Shown one piece after another: positions 1-11,100 of a stretch of DNA of 54,148 bases (positions within the stretch are counted from its first letter, which is position 1; each line of letters opens with the position of its first letter). The stretch lies in contig JARBJD010000424.1 of NCBI GenBank assembly GCA_033064195.1, positions 1 through 54,148 on the forward strand, written 5' to 3'. Under the pieces are notes generated by a model, which had not been told where the DNA came from, searched no databases, and saw only the letters and a list, made by a program, of their open reading frames with translations. A program made the translations under genes and the position numbers. This stretch comes from Blattamonas nauphoetae. Its lineage: Eukaryota > Preaxostyla > Oxymonadida.

Positions 1-1745
1 GGAAGGCTGTTGAACACTGGTCCGGTTCCTGAAATAAACATTGTTAGACCCAGAAGTGGAGTCACAGAAGCGGATCATTTCGGATGTGATCTGGGACGAT
101 GCCAGATCATAGAAGTAAATATCTCTCGCGTCTGGCATTGATGTTGACGAACAGCCCTGAACTGCAGACAGTTGAGATCAATCGGGAAGGTCGTGCCAAA
201 AATCCCGAATGCCCCTCCGTGTTGGATCGATGTACACGACACGAAAGCAGAGTTGGAGATGGTGATCGGGGAGTTCTGAAGAAACATCGCACCGTCAGCC
301 TCCGCTCGACAGTGTTCAAAGAAAGAGTTCTCGATGACGATTGATGATGACAGATAAATGAGCACCGCTCCGCCACAACTAAACCCTCTCCAAGAGTAGT
401 ACATTCCGTGAATGAGGAATCAGAAATCGAGACTGGGAGTTTCAGTGATGCTTGGTAGGTAACACAGATTGCTCCTTCATCGTCTGCGTTTCCAGTACAG
501 CTGCATTGGTGGAAGAAGCATTGCTCGACGGTGAGAGAGGAAGATGCAGAGAAGAGGAAGATCGCGGCTCCACCTTGATAGTTTACTCCAACAGCCACAG
601 TCATTGTGTCGAAGGTGCAGAGTGTGTACGAGACTGAAGTGACGGAGGATGCAACGCTGCTCAGACGACCGACGACACTTTGGGTGATGTTCTCGTTGGC
701 GAAATCTTTCGCTTCGTTCGGTTGGCGGATGCAGTGCGAGAAAGACGAGTTCACACAAACAACATTCCCTCCCACATTCGCGTCCAGCATTCCCGTCCCC
801 GAGTTGTGGTTCGAGCTGTGAGATTGAGCAGCCGATCACTCGCTGCGACACTTCACTCCCGAACAGCTGACCAGTCGACAAGCAGCAATGCGTGGAGGTC
901 ATGTTGACGAAGGACGACGAGGAGAGACTGGTCTCCATTTCGACATCGTTCCGCAGGGCAGATAGGGACGAATCATGATCAGTCAGGCCAAACGAGAAGA
1001 GTGGGCCAGTTCCAGACGAGATGGATCCCGATTCAAAGAGAAGACCAGTCCCAAAGATCGAGATTCTGTGTTCAGCATTTGGTGGGACAGAAATAACAGT
1101 TTTGTGACATTCGGTGGGTAGTGATGTCGAAGGGTGCAAAAATCCGCTGAGAGGGAGGCAGGAAGTCAGTCTTCGAGTTGTGAGTGACCGATGAGAGAAT
1201 AATCTCCACCGCTGTTCCCCGTTTGTCCAATCAGACATTTCGATCATGAACGGGGATGAGATCCCGTTTGAGGTGATCGAACTGAACGAAAAGTGAACAA
1301 TGGAGCTCGAAACCAAGCAGAAGCCATCGTCACCAGAATTGCAGATCACATGCACTCCACTCGCAGAAAACGTGCTATTCCAAACATCAAACATGAAATT
1401 CGATGTTGTTCCAGATCGCATGTTCCGTTTTCGTGGAGTAGCAGCGTCGATTCTTGTTCGATGGTCAACTTGCGATGAAGGAAGAGATTCGGAGTGTACT
1501 TCACGGAGCGGTGGGAACATCAGTGTTGTGTCGTCACCCTTCAACGAGATTCCCTCGGAGCGAATCTGGATCGTGGAGGAAATCACCAAATCATCATCGA
1601 GATGGATTTCGCGAGGTCGGAGACTTTCTTCATTGTTCTGACTTTTCTGAAACGAGTTGGCATGTGAGGTAAAGATTGATGAGGCAGGGTGGGGTGGATG
1701 TTGAGCTGATAGGAATATCTGGACAACGACGAGGATGCTGTTCAT
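1..1745 (-). pseudogene. Copy A: 5' part of a beta-helix surface receptor gene, frameshifted and cut by the window edge
   Basis: Third copy of the B/C gene family. Translation from the ATG at 1745 gives the same signal peptide (MNSILVV...) and the same N-terminal ectodomain as B and C, including the SSSFVNMTSTHCC region and the beta-helix repeats with SFF.HC and GGA motifs. Compared with B and C the frame is lost and regained around 1215 and 1150, then shifts near 822, 388 and 163, so about five small indels lie in 1.75 kb. The rest of the gene would lie left of the window. Between the frame changes the protein stays very similar to B and C, so the decay is recent. The start is taken as ATG because an in-frame GTG two codons upstream follows a non-coding leader. 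Could be rescued only if these indels are assembly errors. Confidence 0.85.
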
Positions 1746-2258
1746 TGACACGTGACCAATTTTTCTTTATCCGGCAGCCCATTTTCAATTTGTTTGCATT
1801 CAAATGTGTGAATACTCACGGTTCTTTCAGGGCTTCTTTCTTCGCTTCTGTCTCCAGGAACTGAATCATCTTGTACACGAACCAGGAGATGGTGAAATCC
1901 GATGAGTTCTGACGATATTCAAAACTTAATCGAAATAATGGTGTGTGAACGTTGATTGGAACTGATAGCATGTGCCACGAGAGCGTTAAAGTGTGAGGAA
2001 GACGCAGACTAATGTTTCCACAATGAACATCTGTAATTCTCCCCCAAAAAAGGATTATTCATCGAATCTCGTTCAGGTTCAGATAAATCACAATGGAAAG
2101 GAAAAATAAAACCGATGATGATGCTTTCGCTTTTCTGGTGTGAGGTTTGATCAAGCCAACAGTCTCATCCATTCAATCCCATGCGTTGTTCAATGGATCA
2201 AAACTCCCATGAAACACACTGATATCTCGGCAAGGGTGGACTTTCTGGGTTAAAACTT
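1746..2258 (-). other. 5' flank of copy A with a decayed exon-like stretch
   Basis: No gene is active here that I can support. From about 1770 to 2090 the minus strand matches the upstream flank of copy B, and its nearest 200 bases also match copy C. Read on the minus strand, about 1825-1965 is open and reads ...RLSFEYRQNSSDFTISWF..., followed by a good splice-donor-like GTGAGT. This looks like an exon remnant of an unrelated gene that travels with the family's upstream region. Confidence 0.5.
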
Positions 2259-2260
2259 TA

Positions 2261-2614
2261 CAGGGTGGCCCAGAAGTGTCTAACCCTATGGGTCGATCAC
2301 TTCTCGTCGAACAAATTCCGTTGACACCAATCGTCTTTCTCCTCACTACAATGCTTCTTAATTTCACTTCTTTTCTTTTCACCACTGTTTCGTTGATCAA
2401 CAATCCTTGTCCGCTCAAGAAAGGAGTGTTCAAAAAACGGAGTCAGTCCCGTTTCATGAGATCCATCGAGACTACAGTCGAGGAAGCACTTGTGAAATGA
2501 AAAGAAGGGAAATTTTGAAGCATAGGAAAGAAGAGAAAGACGATTGGGGTCAATTGCGCAAGATCGAAGAAAAGTGATCGACCCATACGGTTAGACTACT
2601 TCTGGGCCACCCTG
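2261..2614. mobile_element. 354-bp mariner-like MITE
   Basis: Terminal inverted repeats of about 50 bp start with CAGGGTGGCCCAGAAGT on the left and end with its complement on the right. Both ends are flanked by TA (2259-2260 and 2615-2616). TA duplication and a CAGGGTG(G/T)CCCA terminus are typical of Tc1/mariner elements. The interior has no transposase, so the element is non-autonomous. The repeats differ at only a few positions, which suggests a fairly young insertion. Confidence 0.85.
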
Positions 2615-2631
2615 TAAGTAGTTGCAAAAAA

Positions 2632-2710
2632 GTTGTGCTCGGCGGGAGTCGAACCCCGAGCACAACAGTCGACAGAGGGGTTGGCTACCGCTAGGCCAAA
2701 CGCGCCGCAC
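2632..2710 (-). ncRNA. tRNA-like sequence with A and B boxes and a T-run terminator
   Basis: On the minus strand a box-A-like TGGCCTAGCGG is followed by box B GGTTCGACTCC and then TTTTTT just past the 3' end, the layout of a Pol III gene. The sequence does not fold as a normal tRNA: the 5' acceptor strand has no partner and the anticodon arm does not pair. Instead the 3' half makes a perfect 11-bp hairpin, GTTGTGCTCGG with CCGAGCACAAC, around the box B loop. It may be a decayed tRNA, a tRNA-derived SINE head, or a small Pol III RNA. A similar design recurs at 47,048-47,121. Confidence 0.4.
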
Positions 2711-3658
2711 GTTCACTACCTAAAAATTGGTGTCTTGAAGGGAGAACTGCAGTAGATTGTCACTTCACGATACATCATGATCAATCGCTATGTTTTGAAA
2801 AATTGTAAGAAAATACGAGACAGAAAGTTGAAATGAATCAAGAAAGCGTAAAGATGAAGTGATATAGTTCGCCGATCGACCTCATCAAACACGATCGAAT
2901 GATCGTGACATTCTCTGAGACGATCTCGACAGTATTCTCAACATTTTGAAAATAAAACGTGTTCACATCCATATTCGACAATTTATTACGAGAGAATAGC
3001 CTCGATGAACAACAATGTCACAACACACCTCGATCACCTTTGGCCCAGAAAGTCCACTCGTGCCGATTTCTCAGTACCATTCTAAATCATGAAGTTAAAT
3101 ATCAATATCGTGCATTCTCATGGACTGCATTCTTTGACAAGTTTTCTCGACTATATTGCCCTTTGATCTCAACGATTTCCACAAAATGACATCCTCCACT
3201 CAGATGTGGGGTATCTGTGGATGAAATAGTCGTACCAATCAGTTTCAGCACTTCTTGATGAAATCGACCGAAAATGAGACAATCATTGAAATGGGTACAC
3301 GCTCCGAGGACGGGATGAAGAAACAGGTCAGAAGAGAGTCAGACTGTTCGATGGATGGGGAGTGGAGGAATCGATGAATCACAACCTTCTCAGGAAATTT
3401 TGAAGAAGGGAAGTCACTCACAGTTCATTCACTCGTTGTTTCACATCATTTGATTCTCAATATTCTCGAACTACCATTCCCAAAAAAGGATCGAAGAGTC
3501 AATTAGAAAACAATTTTGCATTATAATTCGATTTCTGGGTGAAGGGTGAATCAATTGAAGAATGATGCTGCTGGAGGGAGGGCCTTCAGGACGTGTCAGT
3601 GTTTCGTACCACTCCAACACAGACAGCGACCAAGACAGGTCCAGATGAGGCGATTTCT
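2711..3658. other. Intergenic, nothing recognised
   Basis: AT-rich sequence with only short open frames on both strands. I see no conserved protein, RNA gene or clean repeat. Confidence 0.6.
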
Positions 3659-6600
3659 TCAATCAACAACAAACGGAGCAGCGGAACGATTGCGAATCCA
3701 ATCATCCACTTCCGAGTCCTTGCTGAACAGACGAGTTGCATGCATCTTATTCTGGACGGCTTGTTCGGCTGCACTTTCATGTTCAGATTGATCAGATGCA
3801 GCTTGTGTGATGATGGTCGGGTGGGTTCCGTTTGGAGTGTCGATCTTTTCTTTTGTCTTCTCGGCTGGTTTCTTCGAGTGGCATTTCCTGATCACCAGAA
3901 GTGCGAGGACCATTCCAGCAAGCACAACCACAACGACAGTGACAACGTGAATCAACCGCAGCTTGCTTGTTGGTGCCCTTCGCAGCAAAATCCATGACGA
4001 GACACATGCGGGATCGTCATTCAGAAGGCGCACTTTCCAATCGGATTTCTTTGAAAGATTGGCGACGTGTGCTGGCGTGATGACGAACACGATTTCTGTT
4101 TCTGTGAATGACAATGCTGTGCTTGTGTCGACAGCCAGAGTGGCTGACTCTTCTGATCTTCCATCATCCAGTAATGCCTGCACTTCCACTTTCAATCCAC
4201 ACGGAACGAACCCGCTTCCAACCAGTTTCATTTTGCAATTTCCTGTCTTCCTGTCGCGAGTGACTCTCGATCTGGACGTGTCGAGGAATGGAATCGGAAT
4301 TGTTGGGATCACCTTAGATCCGTAACACGCCTCTGTTGAGAGTCCCGATCCAGGGAACAGATGGCTTCGACCATCCCCTTTCAGTCCTCCAATCATCAAC
4401 ACCCCATCTTCACTGCACATCACGTTTCGGCGAGCAGATGGGAAGTCATCGTTGATTGGTCCATCCGACTGGAAAAACACACTGTGAAGATACAGAAATC
4501 CCCCTCTCTGAACGATGGCCCCTTGCTTCAGGTTTGTGAAGCTGCAAAACGAAATGTCAGATGTCGAGTTCACAAGCTCAATCACTCCTGTCGTCCATGA
4601 ACACAGATCGCTGTTTGAGATTCTTGTGTTGGTGTTTGTGCTGGAAGATGGTGTGTATGTGATGGAGCTTTTGGCGAACACGAAGAATCCAGATGACACA
4701 CGAACCAGCTTCAGATCGAGTGACGAACAGTGAATCAGAGCATCCACGTCTGTCAGCGACAGTGACGCATTTGACACAGAAATCACAACCAGCGGATTCG
4801 ACGAGAATGCGAAGGAACAATCAGCGATGGACTGACATCTTTCTGCGTCACAGACAACTCATTCTCGTCCGAAATCGAAAGTGTCTTGGAGAATGTCTCG
4901 GAAATCGAAAGTTTCAGCTCAATCGACTTCATTCCCATCTTCGAAGCCGTTTCAAAGGCAGAATCGAAAGAGGCACAGCTTCGGTCAAGTCTTCGGCAAT
5001 TCTCTTCACCCCCCTTTTGCTTGTTCACGTTGAAGACAAACGGCGTCGGGAAGGGAGGGATGGCGAGCGAGAATCCAACTGCCTCCATCATTACTCGATT
5101 GTTGTTGAAAGTGATCGTGCCCACTTTGTACGTCTCTCCGAATGAGAATCGTTTGTCTGTTCCGCCTGGTCCAACTGACACTGACGATGAGATTTGTGTT
5201 GGCAATCCATTTTCCCAATCGGCGAACGAGAAGACCAGCGAGAAGCTGGTATTCCCTTCAAACGAGACTGTGTATTCCCCAGCTGCCAGTTTTCGTCCTT
5301 CCAGCGACACCAACACCTCCCCAATGTTGGCTCCTTGTTCGCTGTTGAATCTCCGGACACGTGCTGGATCACCTGCGAAGAAGGACGAGGGAGAAGCCAC
5401 GTCGATCACAGTGGCTGAGATCGATGCAGCGATGAGTGAATATGTGCATTGGGATTGCAGATTCTCGTTCTCTCCGAACGACAACACATCGCTCGTTCCA
5501 GTTGTGGAGAGAGTGGGGAAGGAGACAACCACAACACGACACGTGGCATGCGGAGAGCCATCCGAGAGGGGAGAGCATGCGTCAGAGCTGCCGAGCAGCA
5601 GGATCATCGTACCCTGCACTGGATGTTGAGTCTCGACTTCAATTGTCCCTTCAGAGGCAGTGGGAGACATGGTCAGTTGGAGGCTGGTGATGATCGTTGT
5701 TGTCCCAAACTCGTCGATAATCCCCGTTTGGACTCCAAAGTGCTCGAACTTCACACTTGTGTCGGGCTTGTCAGTGTGACAGTCTGAAACACGCTCCTTC
5801 ACTTCAGAGGGAGTCCCACAGCCAGCGGAGAGGTACACATCGCTTCCATTTGGCGCTGAATTGCCGATGAACTGCACAGACGCCATTCGAAGCGACGAAT
5901 CCAGAATTGAAACTGCTCCCCCACGTCCAAATTCATGTGTGGCAGAACACTCCATGAACACACACTCGGTGATCGAGGTTGTTGTCGTTAATGAGACACG
6001 CACAGCTCCACCTTCAGCGAACCATGGAGCAGCGGTTGTGACGTTCTTGAAGAAGCACCTGTCGATGGCGAGGAGAGACGAATTCAGATGACACAGCACA
6101 CCTCCCCAGCTTCCGCTGAAGCAGCTCACAAAAGAGCAGAGCGAGATGGTCAGACTTCCTTCCCCTCTTCGCAAACTGTGGACAAGCAGAACTCCGCCAC
6201 TGTCTCCGCTGATTGTGTGGAACGAACACTCGCTGATCGTCACTGTTGTGTAAGGCGCATACACACACAAACACGCACCAGCGGAATCTGACGTCATGTC
6301 GGTGAATGTGCAGAGGCGGAAGGTGAGGGTGGTTTGGGTTGAGGGGGAGTTGTGGCGAGGGTCCTCTCTGAAGCGTTCGAGGGAGCGTGAATATTTAAAC
6401 GAGGACAATCCGGCGTCCGACGAACAGTGCGAGAATGAAGTGTTCACACCGCCAACACTCCCAAACACATTGACGTCCAGACACCATGATCCAGATAGGT
6501 GTGATGGGCATGCTGTTATTTCGGTCCCAACCAACTTTTGAGAAAGACTCGTCGGAAGAATGAGGTCGTCAATTTTGTAGCCAAACGACGACATATTTCG

Positions 6601-7398
6601 AAGAACACTCCCAACAAGAGCAGTTGATGTTTCCCCTCCCCCAACATCCTCCGATCGATTCAAAGGTTTGTTGAGTATCCCAAAGTCCAGTAAAGGGCCT
6701 GTTCCGAGGTAGAGCTCTCTGTTCGACAAAACCAGGCCAACTCCATTCACCGACATAAATGGGGAGATTGAATCAGAAAGGGATGTGTCCGTTGATGATG
6801 AATCGCGTTGGGATGTTGGGAGACACGTGCATGTGCTCACCAGCGGAAGAAGAACGATGGAAGACGATGAGATGTGAGAACAGTCTATAACACTGATTGA
6901 ACTCCCAAACACTTCCAGCCCAGTTCCCACCACAAATGCTGTCTGTTTCGAGTTTGAAATAATCTTGCTCCATGACACCACCACTGAGGACGATGTCACT
7001 TTTGCCAAAGCCATCCCATCATTTCCACAGTCAAGTATCATCTTCTTCAGAGACACTGTCGAATTATCAAACAAGAACAGTGAATGGGACGTGTCCATGT
7101 GAGCTTTGACAAAATGGTTGAGATGTTGTGGATGATGGTTTTCTCGTTTGAATGAGACACTGAGGCGGTCATTGTCTGGAGGAGAGATTGTGGATGGCGT
7201 CCCCTCCATCTTCAGTGTCGTAGATATCACTGGGTAATCGAGGAGGAGGAAGAAGACACCCGGTGATAGATGGAGAATTTCGTCGTTTTGTCCATTGTTG
7301 AGCACGTTGCCATCAAGATGACGATCCATGATATCAGACAGATATGTTGCTTTATGTGATGCAATTGTCAAGATAACGAGCCACAGAACTGCTAGCAT
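3659..7398 (-). CDS. Gene D: beta-helix/Ig-like type I membrane protein with short tail, one frame break
   Basis: Probable surface protein. The ATG at 7398 opens a clear signal peptide (MLAVLWLVILTIAS). The next ~520 residues are a Ser/Thr- and Cys-rich beta-helix-like region with repeated 'C.F..C....GGA' turns (for example ECSFHTISGDSGGVLLV), followed by Ig-like modules and a second short helical stretch starting CASFDSAF. Near 4,800-4,870 the frame changes by one base, and the downstream frame continues sensibly (NPLVVISVSNASLSL...). A membrane helix (VVTVVVVVLAGMVLALLVI) lies about 100 codons from the end, and the tail is only ~75 residues with no kinase-like domain. The layout matches B and C apart from that tail, but sequence identity is low, so this is an older paralogue. 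The frame break could be real, a sequencing error or an unrecognised intron. Ligand unknown. Confidence 0.75.
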
Positions 7399-8139
7399 AC
7401 AAAGAAGAGTGAGTTGATACTGATCTCGAACCCATTCTGTGGAATGTGTCGTAACGACTAAGAATCGAGTGAGATTTCACTATTCATCGCATTCCGTTCA
7501 TCTCCAGTGAACATGTGGTCTGCGTGCTTGCCTCTGTTGATGATTATCTTGAAAAAGAACAGAGATTGGAACGAAACAAAGAAAGGATGAGAAGCGAAGC
7601 GAATTTAAAGGGAGTTGAGGGTGAGATGTGAAAGAGACATGAAATGAAACGATGTGGCCGATGTGAGAGGAAGTGGAAGACATGCGAGGAGAGTGATGTT
7701 GTGAGAGTGGGAGAAGTCAGAAAAAGGAAACAAATTCCGATTAGTGTCAATTCGAAGCAAAGAATAACTTGAGAAACACGAAGAAAGACAACCCAAATCA
7801 GGACGAGACAGAGCACATCTGAAAACAATGAAGACCACAACAAAGATGGTGAATGGAATGGTTGAATAGTGTGAATGAAGAGGTCCATGTTGACTGTGAA
7901 CACAGCAAAGTGCGTATTCACGATAATGCCAGCATCCAACCGTGTCTGAGTGAAGTATGACTAAAGTGTGATCGAACGTGATGATCGGGTCAGCGTGACG
8001 TGTGAGTGGAGTGTTGGTGATGATGTGAGGACGGATGGTTCAATTCAAAAACGGTGAAGTGATTTTGAAATGCCTAAATGTCGAGTGTGTGTGGATAAAA
8101 GCAAGACATCTCGAGATGAGTCGAACGAGAGATTGATGG
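7399..8139 (-). other. Intergenic, with the conserved 3' flank of copy B
   Basis: From about 8139 down to 7555 the minus strand matches the 3' flank of copy C (31,745-32,335), so the duplicated unit includes roughly 580 bases beyond the stop codon. A hydrophobic 131-codon open frame in this flank is only partly preserved in the other copy, so I do not call it a gene. The spacer to gene D (7399-7550) holds nothing recognisable. Confidence 0.7.
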
Positions 8140-11100
8140 TTACGATTCCATTCCATGCGGTTCTTGGCCAGTCCCGCCCTTCCCATCACCCAACTCCGAG
8201 TTCACATGTTCCACAATCCACTCCAATGTCGGTCGGTCCAACGGTGACAGATCAAGACACTTTCTGATCAGACTCACTTTCCATTCCTCCGTCCACGTCT
8301 CCATCCCTGGAAGCGTCCCACTTCCAACTTGACGCTGAGCATTCACTCCATCCTGCTCAGCGAACGGAACACAACCAGTCTCGATTTCCCACAAGATAAG
8401 GCCAAGACTAAAAACTGCCGCTTTCGACTCGTTCACGTCTCCTTTCTTCTCCACCACTTCTGGCGCTCTCCATCGCGCCCCTTCGTCGTGTTTCACCAAC
8501 TTTGATGGGAGTGCCGAATCTGTGATCAATGAATTCTTGTTCATGGAGCCATCCTGTCCGTGATCATCTGACGAGAGAGTGTGGTTGCTCAGTGAGGCTA
8601 AATACGATTCACGAAAAAACTCCGCCGATGCTTCCACTTTCGGCTCAGCCTCTTTCGCAACTTCCTTCACTTGGAACAGCGGAGTGTCGTCGCTGTCCAG
8701 AAACACCCACAGCGGCGACAGTCGAGTCAGCAGCGGCATGTGCGGATTCTGTCGAGCAAGCTGCGCCAGACCACGCGTCAGCATCTGAACCAGTCGCGGC
8801 TTGTCCAGCGGTCTTTCCGGCTGTCGGTGAAGTCTGTTGAACAGAGTGTCGTTCGTCGTCACACTCACCACTTCCGTCGTCATCCCATCACATCGAACTG
8901 CTTCTCGAAGTTCAATCAGTTGTGGCTCGTCTCCGTTCGGTTGCCCTCCTCTCATATCGACCGATCGACCCAATTGCCACGTCCCAATTGTGGTCGGCAT
9001 GTTGGGATGGATCACATCGTCCGTGTTCTTCGCTCGGATCGCCACAATCTGCTCTCCATTCACACCATCCATCCTCTCAATCCCCATCGACTCGTCTTTC
9101 TCATCCGCTTCATGTTCATCCAACTCCTCTCTCAGGATCGTCGCACTTTTGGCTTCGTTCTTCTTCCGATGCATTCGACAGCAAACAACAATCACAACAA
9201 TCAAAAACACACAAAACACAACCACAACCAAAGGAATCAGCCATGGAAGTGTCTTTCGAACTGTTTCCAGCGCCTCCGCTTTCTTCGCTGTCGCTGAACT
9301 CACTTTCACAACAAACTCATTCAGCGTCGTCTCGTTCTTCCCAAAACACACCCGACCTCGCCATTCCAACGACCAATCCAGTTCTTTCTTCCAATCTGAC
9401 ACAACAAGCTCAACTGTTCCTCCTGTTTCTGTCAACGCTGTCGAGTTCAATTCAGTCAGATATGCGATCGCACTCTTCCCATATTCCTTCGCTTTCTCAT
9501 CCCATTCTCGAATCTCCACTCCAAGTCCACACGGAATCAACAGTGTCCCAACAAGCGAGATGACAATCTTGTCCGATGTCTGCTTCACCGATGTCTGGTC
9601 TGTGTTGAGCGAAGGGACGAAGAAAGGAGCTCTCGCAATTCCTTCCTCTCCAGTGATCGTGCAATCGTCGGAAGAGAGCCACGCCGATGGGTGATCTTTC
9701 GATCCATCCCCATTCATCGCCCCTTCAATTTCAATTGTTCCTCCTTCCGAACAGTGGATATTTCGACGGAGTGATGGGAATGAAGGATTGTTTGGTGAAT
9801 TGTTCCAGAATGTCGGCGAAATCAGAGTCAGCGAACCGTTCTTCATGTATAGCGCTCCTTGTGATAATTGAGTGAGGGGAGTGGATTGGATGGTCGTTCT
9901 GCAGTTCTCCAGGATGAGCACTCCTGTTGTCCAGGTGCAAACATCTTCGTCGCTTGATGAAGATAGTTGAGCCGTTCCATGAAGTGAAGCGTCCTTCAAA
10001 ACAACTGTTGAGTCTGTCGAATAGACGAGACAGAACGACGATGGTTGCGAATCAATCACAACATTCACATGACGAATCTCGAAGAATGATTCATGAACAA
10101 CAATCAGGGCTGTGTTGTCATCGTTCGACCAAGTTGAAGATGATGAAGAGGATGATGAAGACGAGGAAGGAATGCGAAGAGTCGGCTCGGCTTCGCTTCC
10201 ATTCGTCACAACAATACGCATCCCACAATCAACCACAATCCCACTCCACAGAGACGACGAGTCGATGATCCCAAAACTCACTCGACCAATCCCAACTCCT
10301 TCCACAATCCTCCATCCAACTCCAATCGACGCACAAGCGCGAGAACGCTCCCCACAGAACACACTCCCATCGGACGACGAGCCAGAATCGCTGAAGATGA
10401 ACAATTCTGTCGGTGACAATCCAGTTGTGTCCGAAACCTCATCGCCAAACAATGAGGCTCCTTCCTCATCCAGTGCAGTCATCGAGCTGATCGTGTATTT
10501 CGTGTCGAACTGAAGCGAGTCAGACCATCCAATCCGCAGTTCTTCTGACAGGCCTTCTGTTTTGGAGGTCATCGAGGCGGAGAACGAGAGAGACGAATTC
10601 AGAGTCACACGAATGAGACTCCCAACAACGAGGTCCGATCCAAACAGCGAGACTCGACAGGTTGTGTTGAGTGAGTTGGAGAATGAGAAGTCCATCTTCG
10701 TCACTTTTGGAGGACAGGGAACGGTCACTGAGATGGGCTCAACATGAAATCCATTGGCTGACGATGCTGAACGAATCAGAGTGTACTCTTCCCCAAATTT
10801 CACTGTGTCCATTCCCTCTTCTTCTCCTGCCAATATGTCAGCTGTGCAATGTGTATCGTTCACCACAATCACTTCATTGACAGTGTCGATGATGCCAACT
10901 TCGCTTAACAACCCAACTTTCCCCAATCCCGCTTTCAGTGCTCGGCCAATCATCACAATTTCCATCTTCGTTCGATTCGTGTTTAATTTCTTCGACTCAA
11001 TCGACACAATTCGTGGTGGTTCATCAGGAACAGTGAAATTCACATTTTCATTCACTTTCGATGGCATTCCTGGCACATTGAAGCGAGTCACACGATACGA

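Noticed and set aside
2632-2710. Functional tRNA-Asp (GTC in the expected loop)
   Set aside because: The anticodon stem and acceptor stem do not pair, so I list it only as tRNA-like.
2231-3058. Inverted pair of GGTGGACTTTCTGGG-like sequences around the MITE and tRNA-like sequence
   Set aside because: Only about 20-25 bases match, with no target duplication and no similarity further in; it could be chance or a very old relic.
7544-7939. Hydrophobic 131-codon frame downstream of copy B
   Set aside because: The matching flank of copy C keeps only part of it and in a different context; low-complexity composition explains the open frame.
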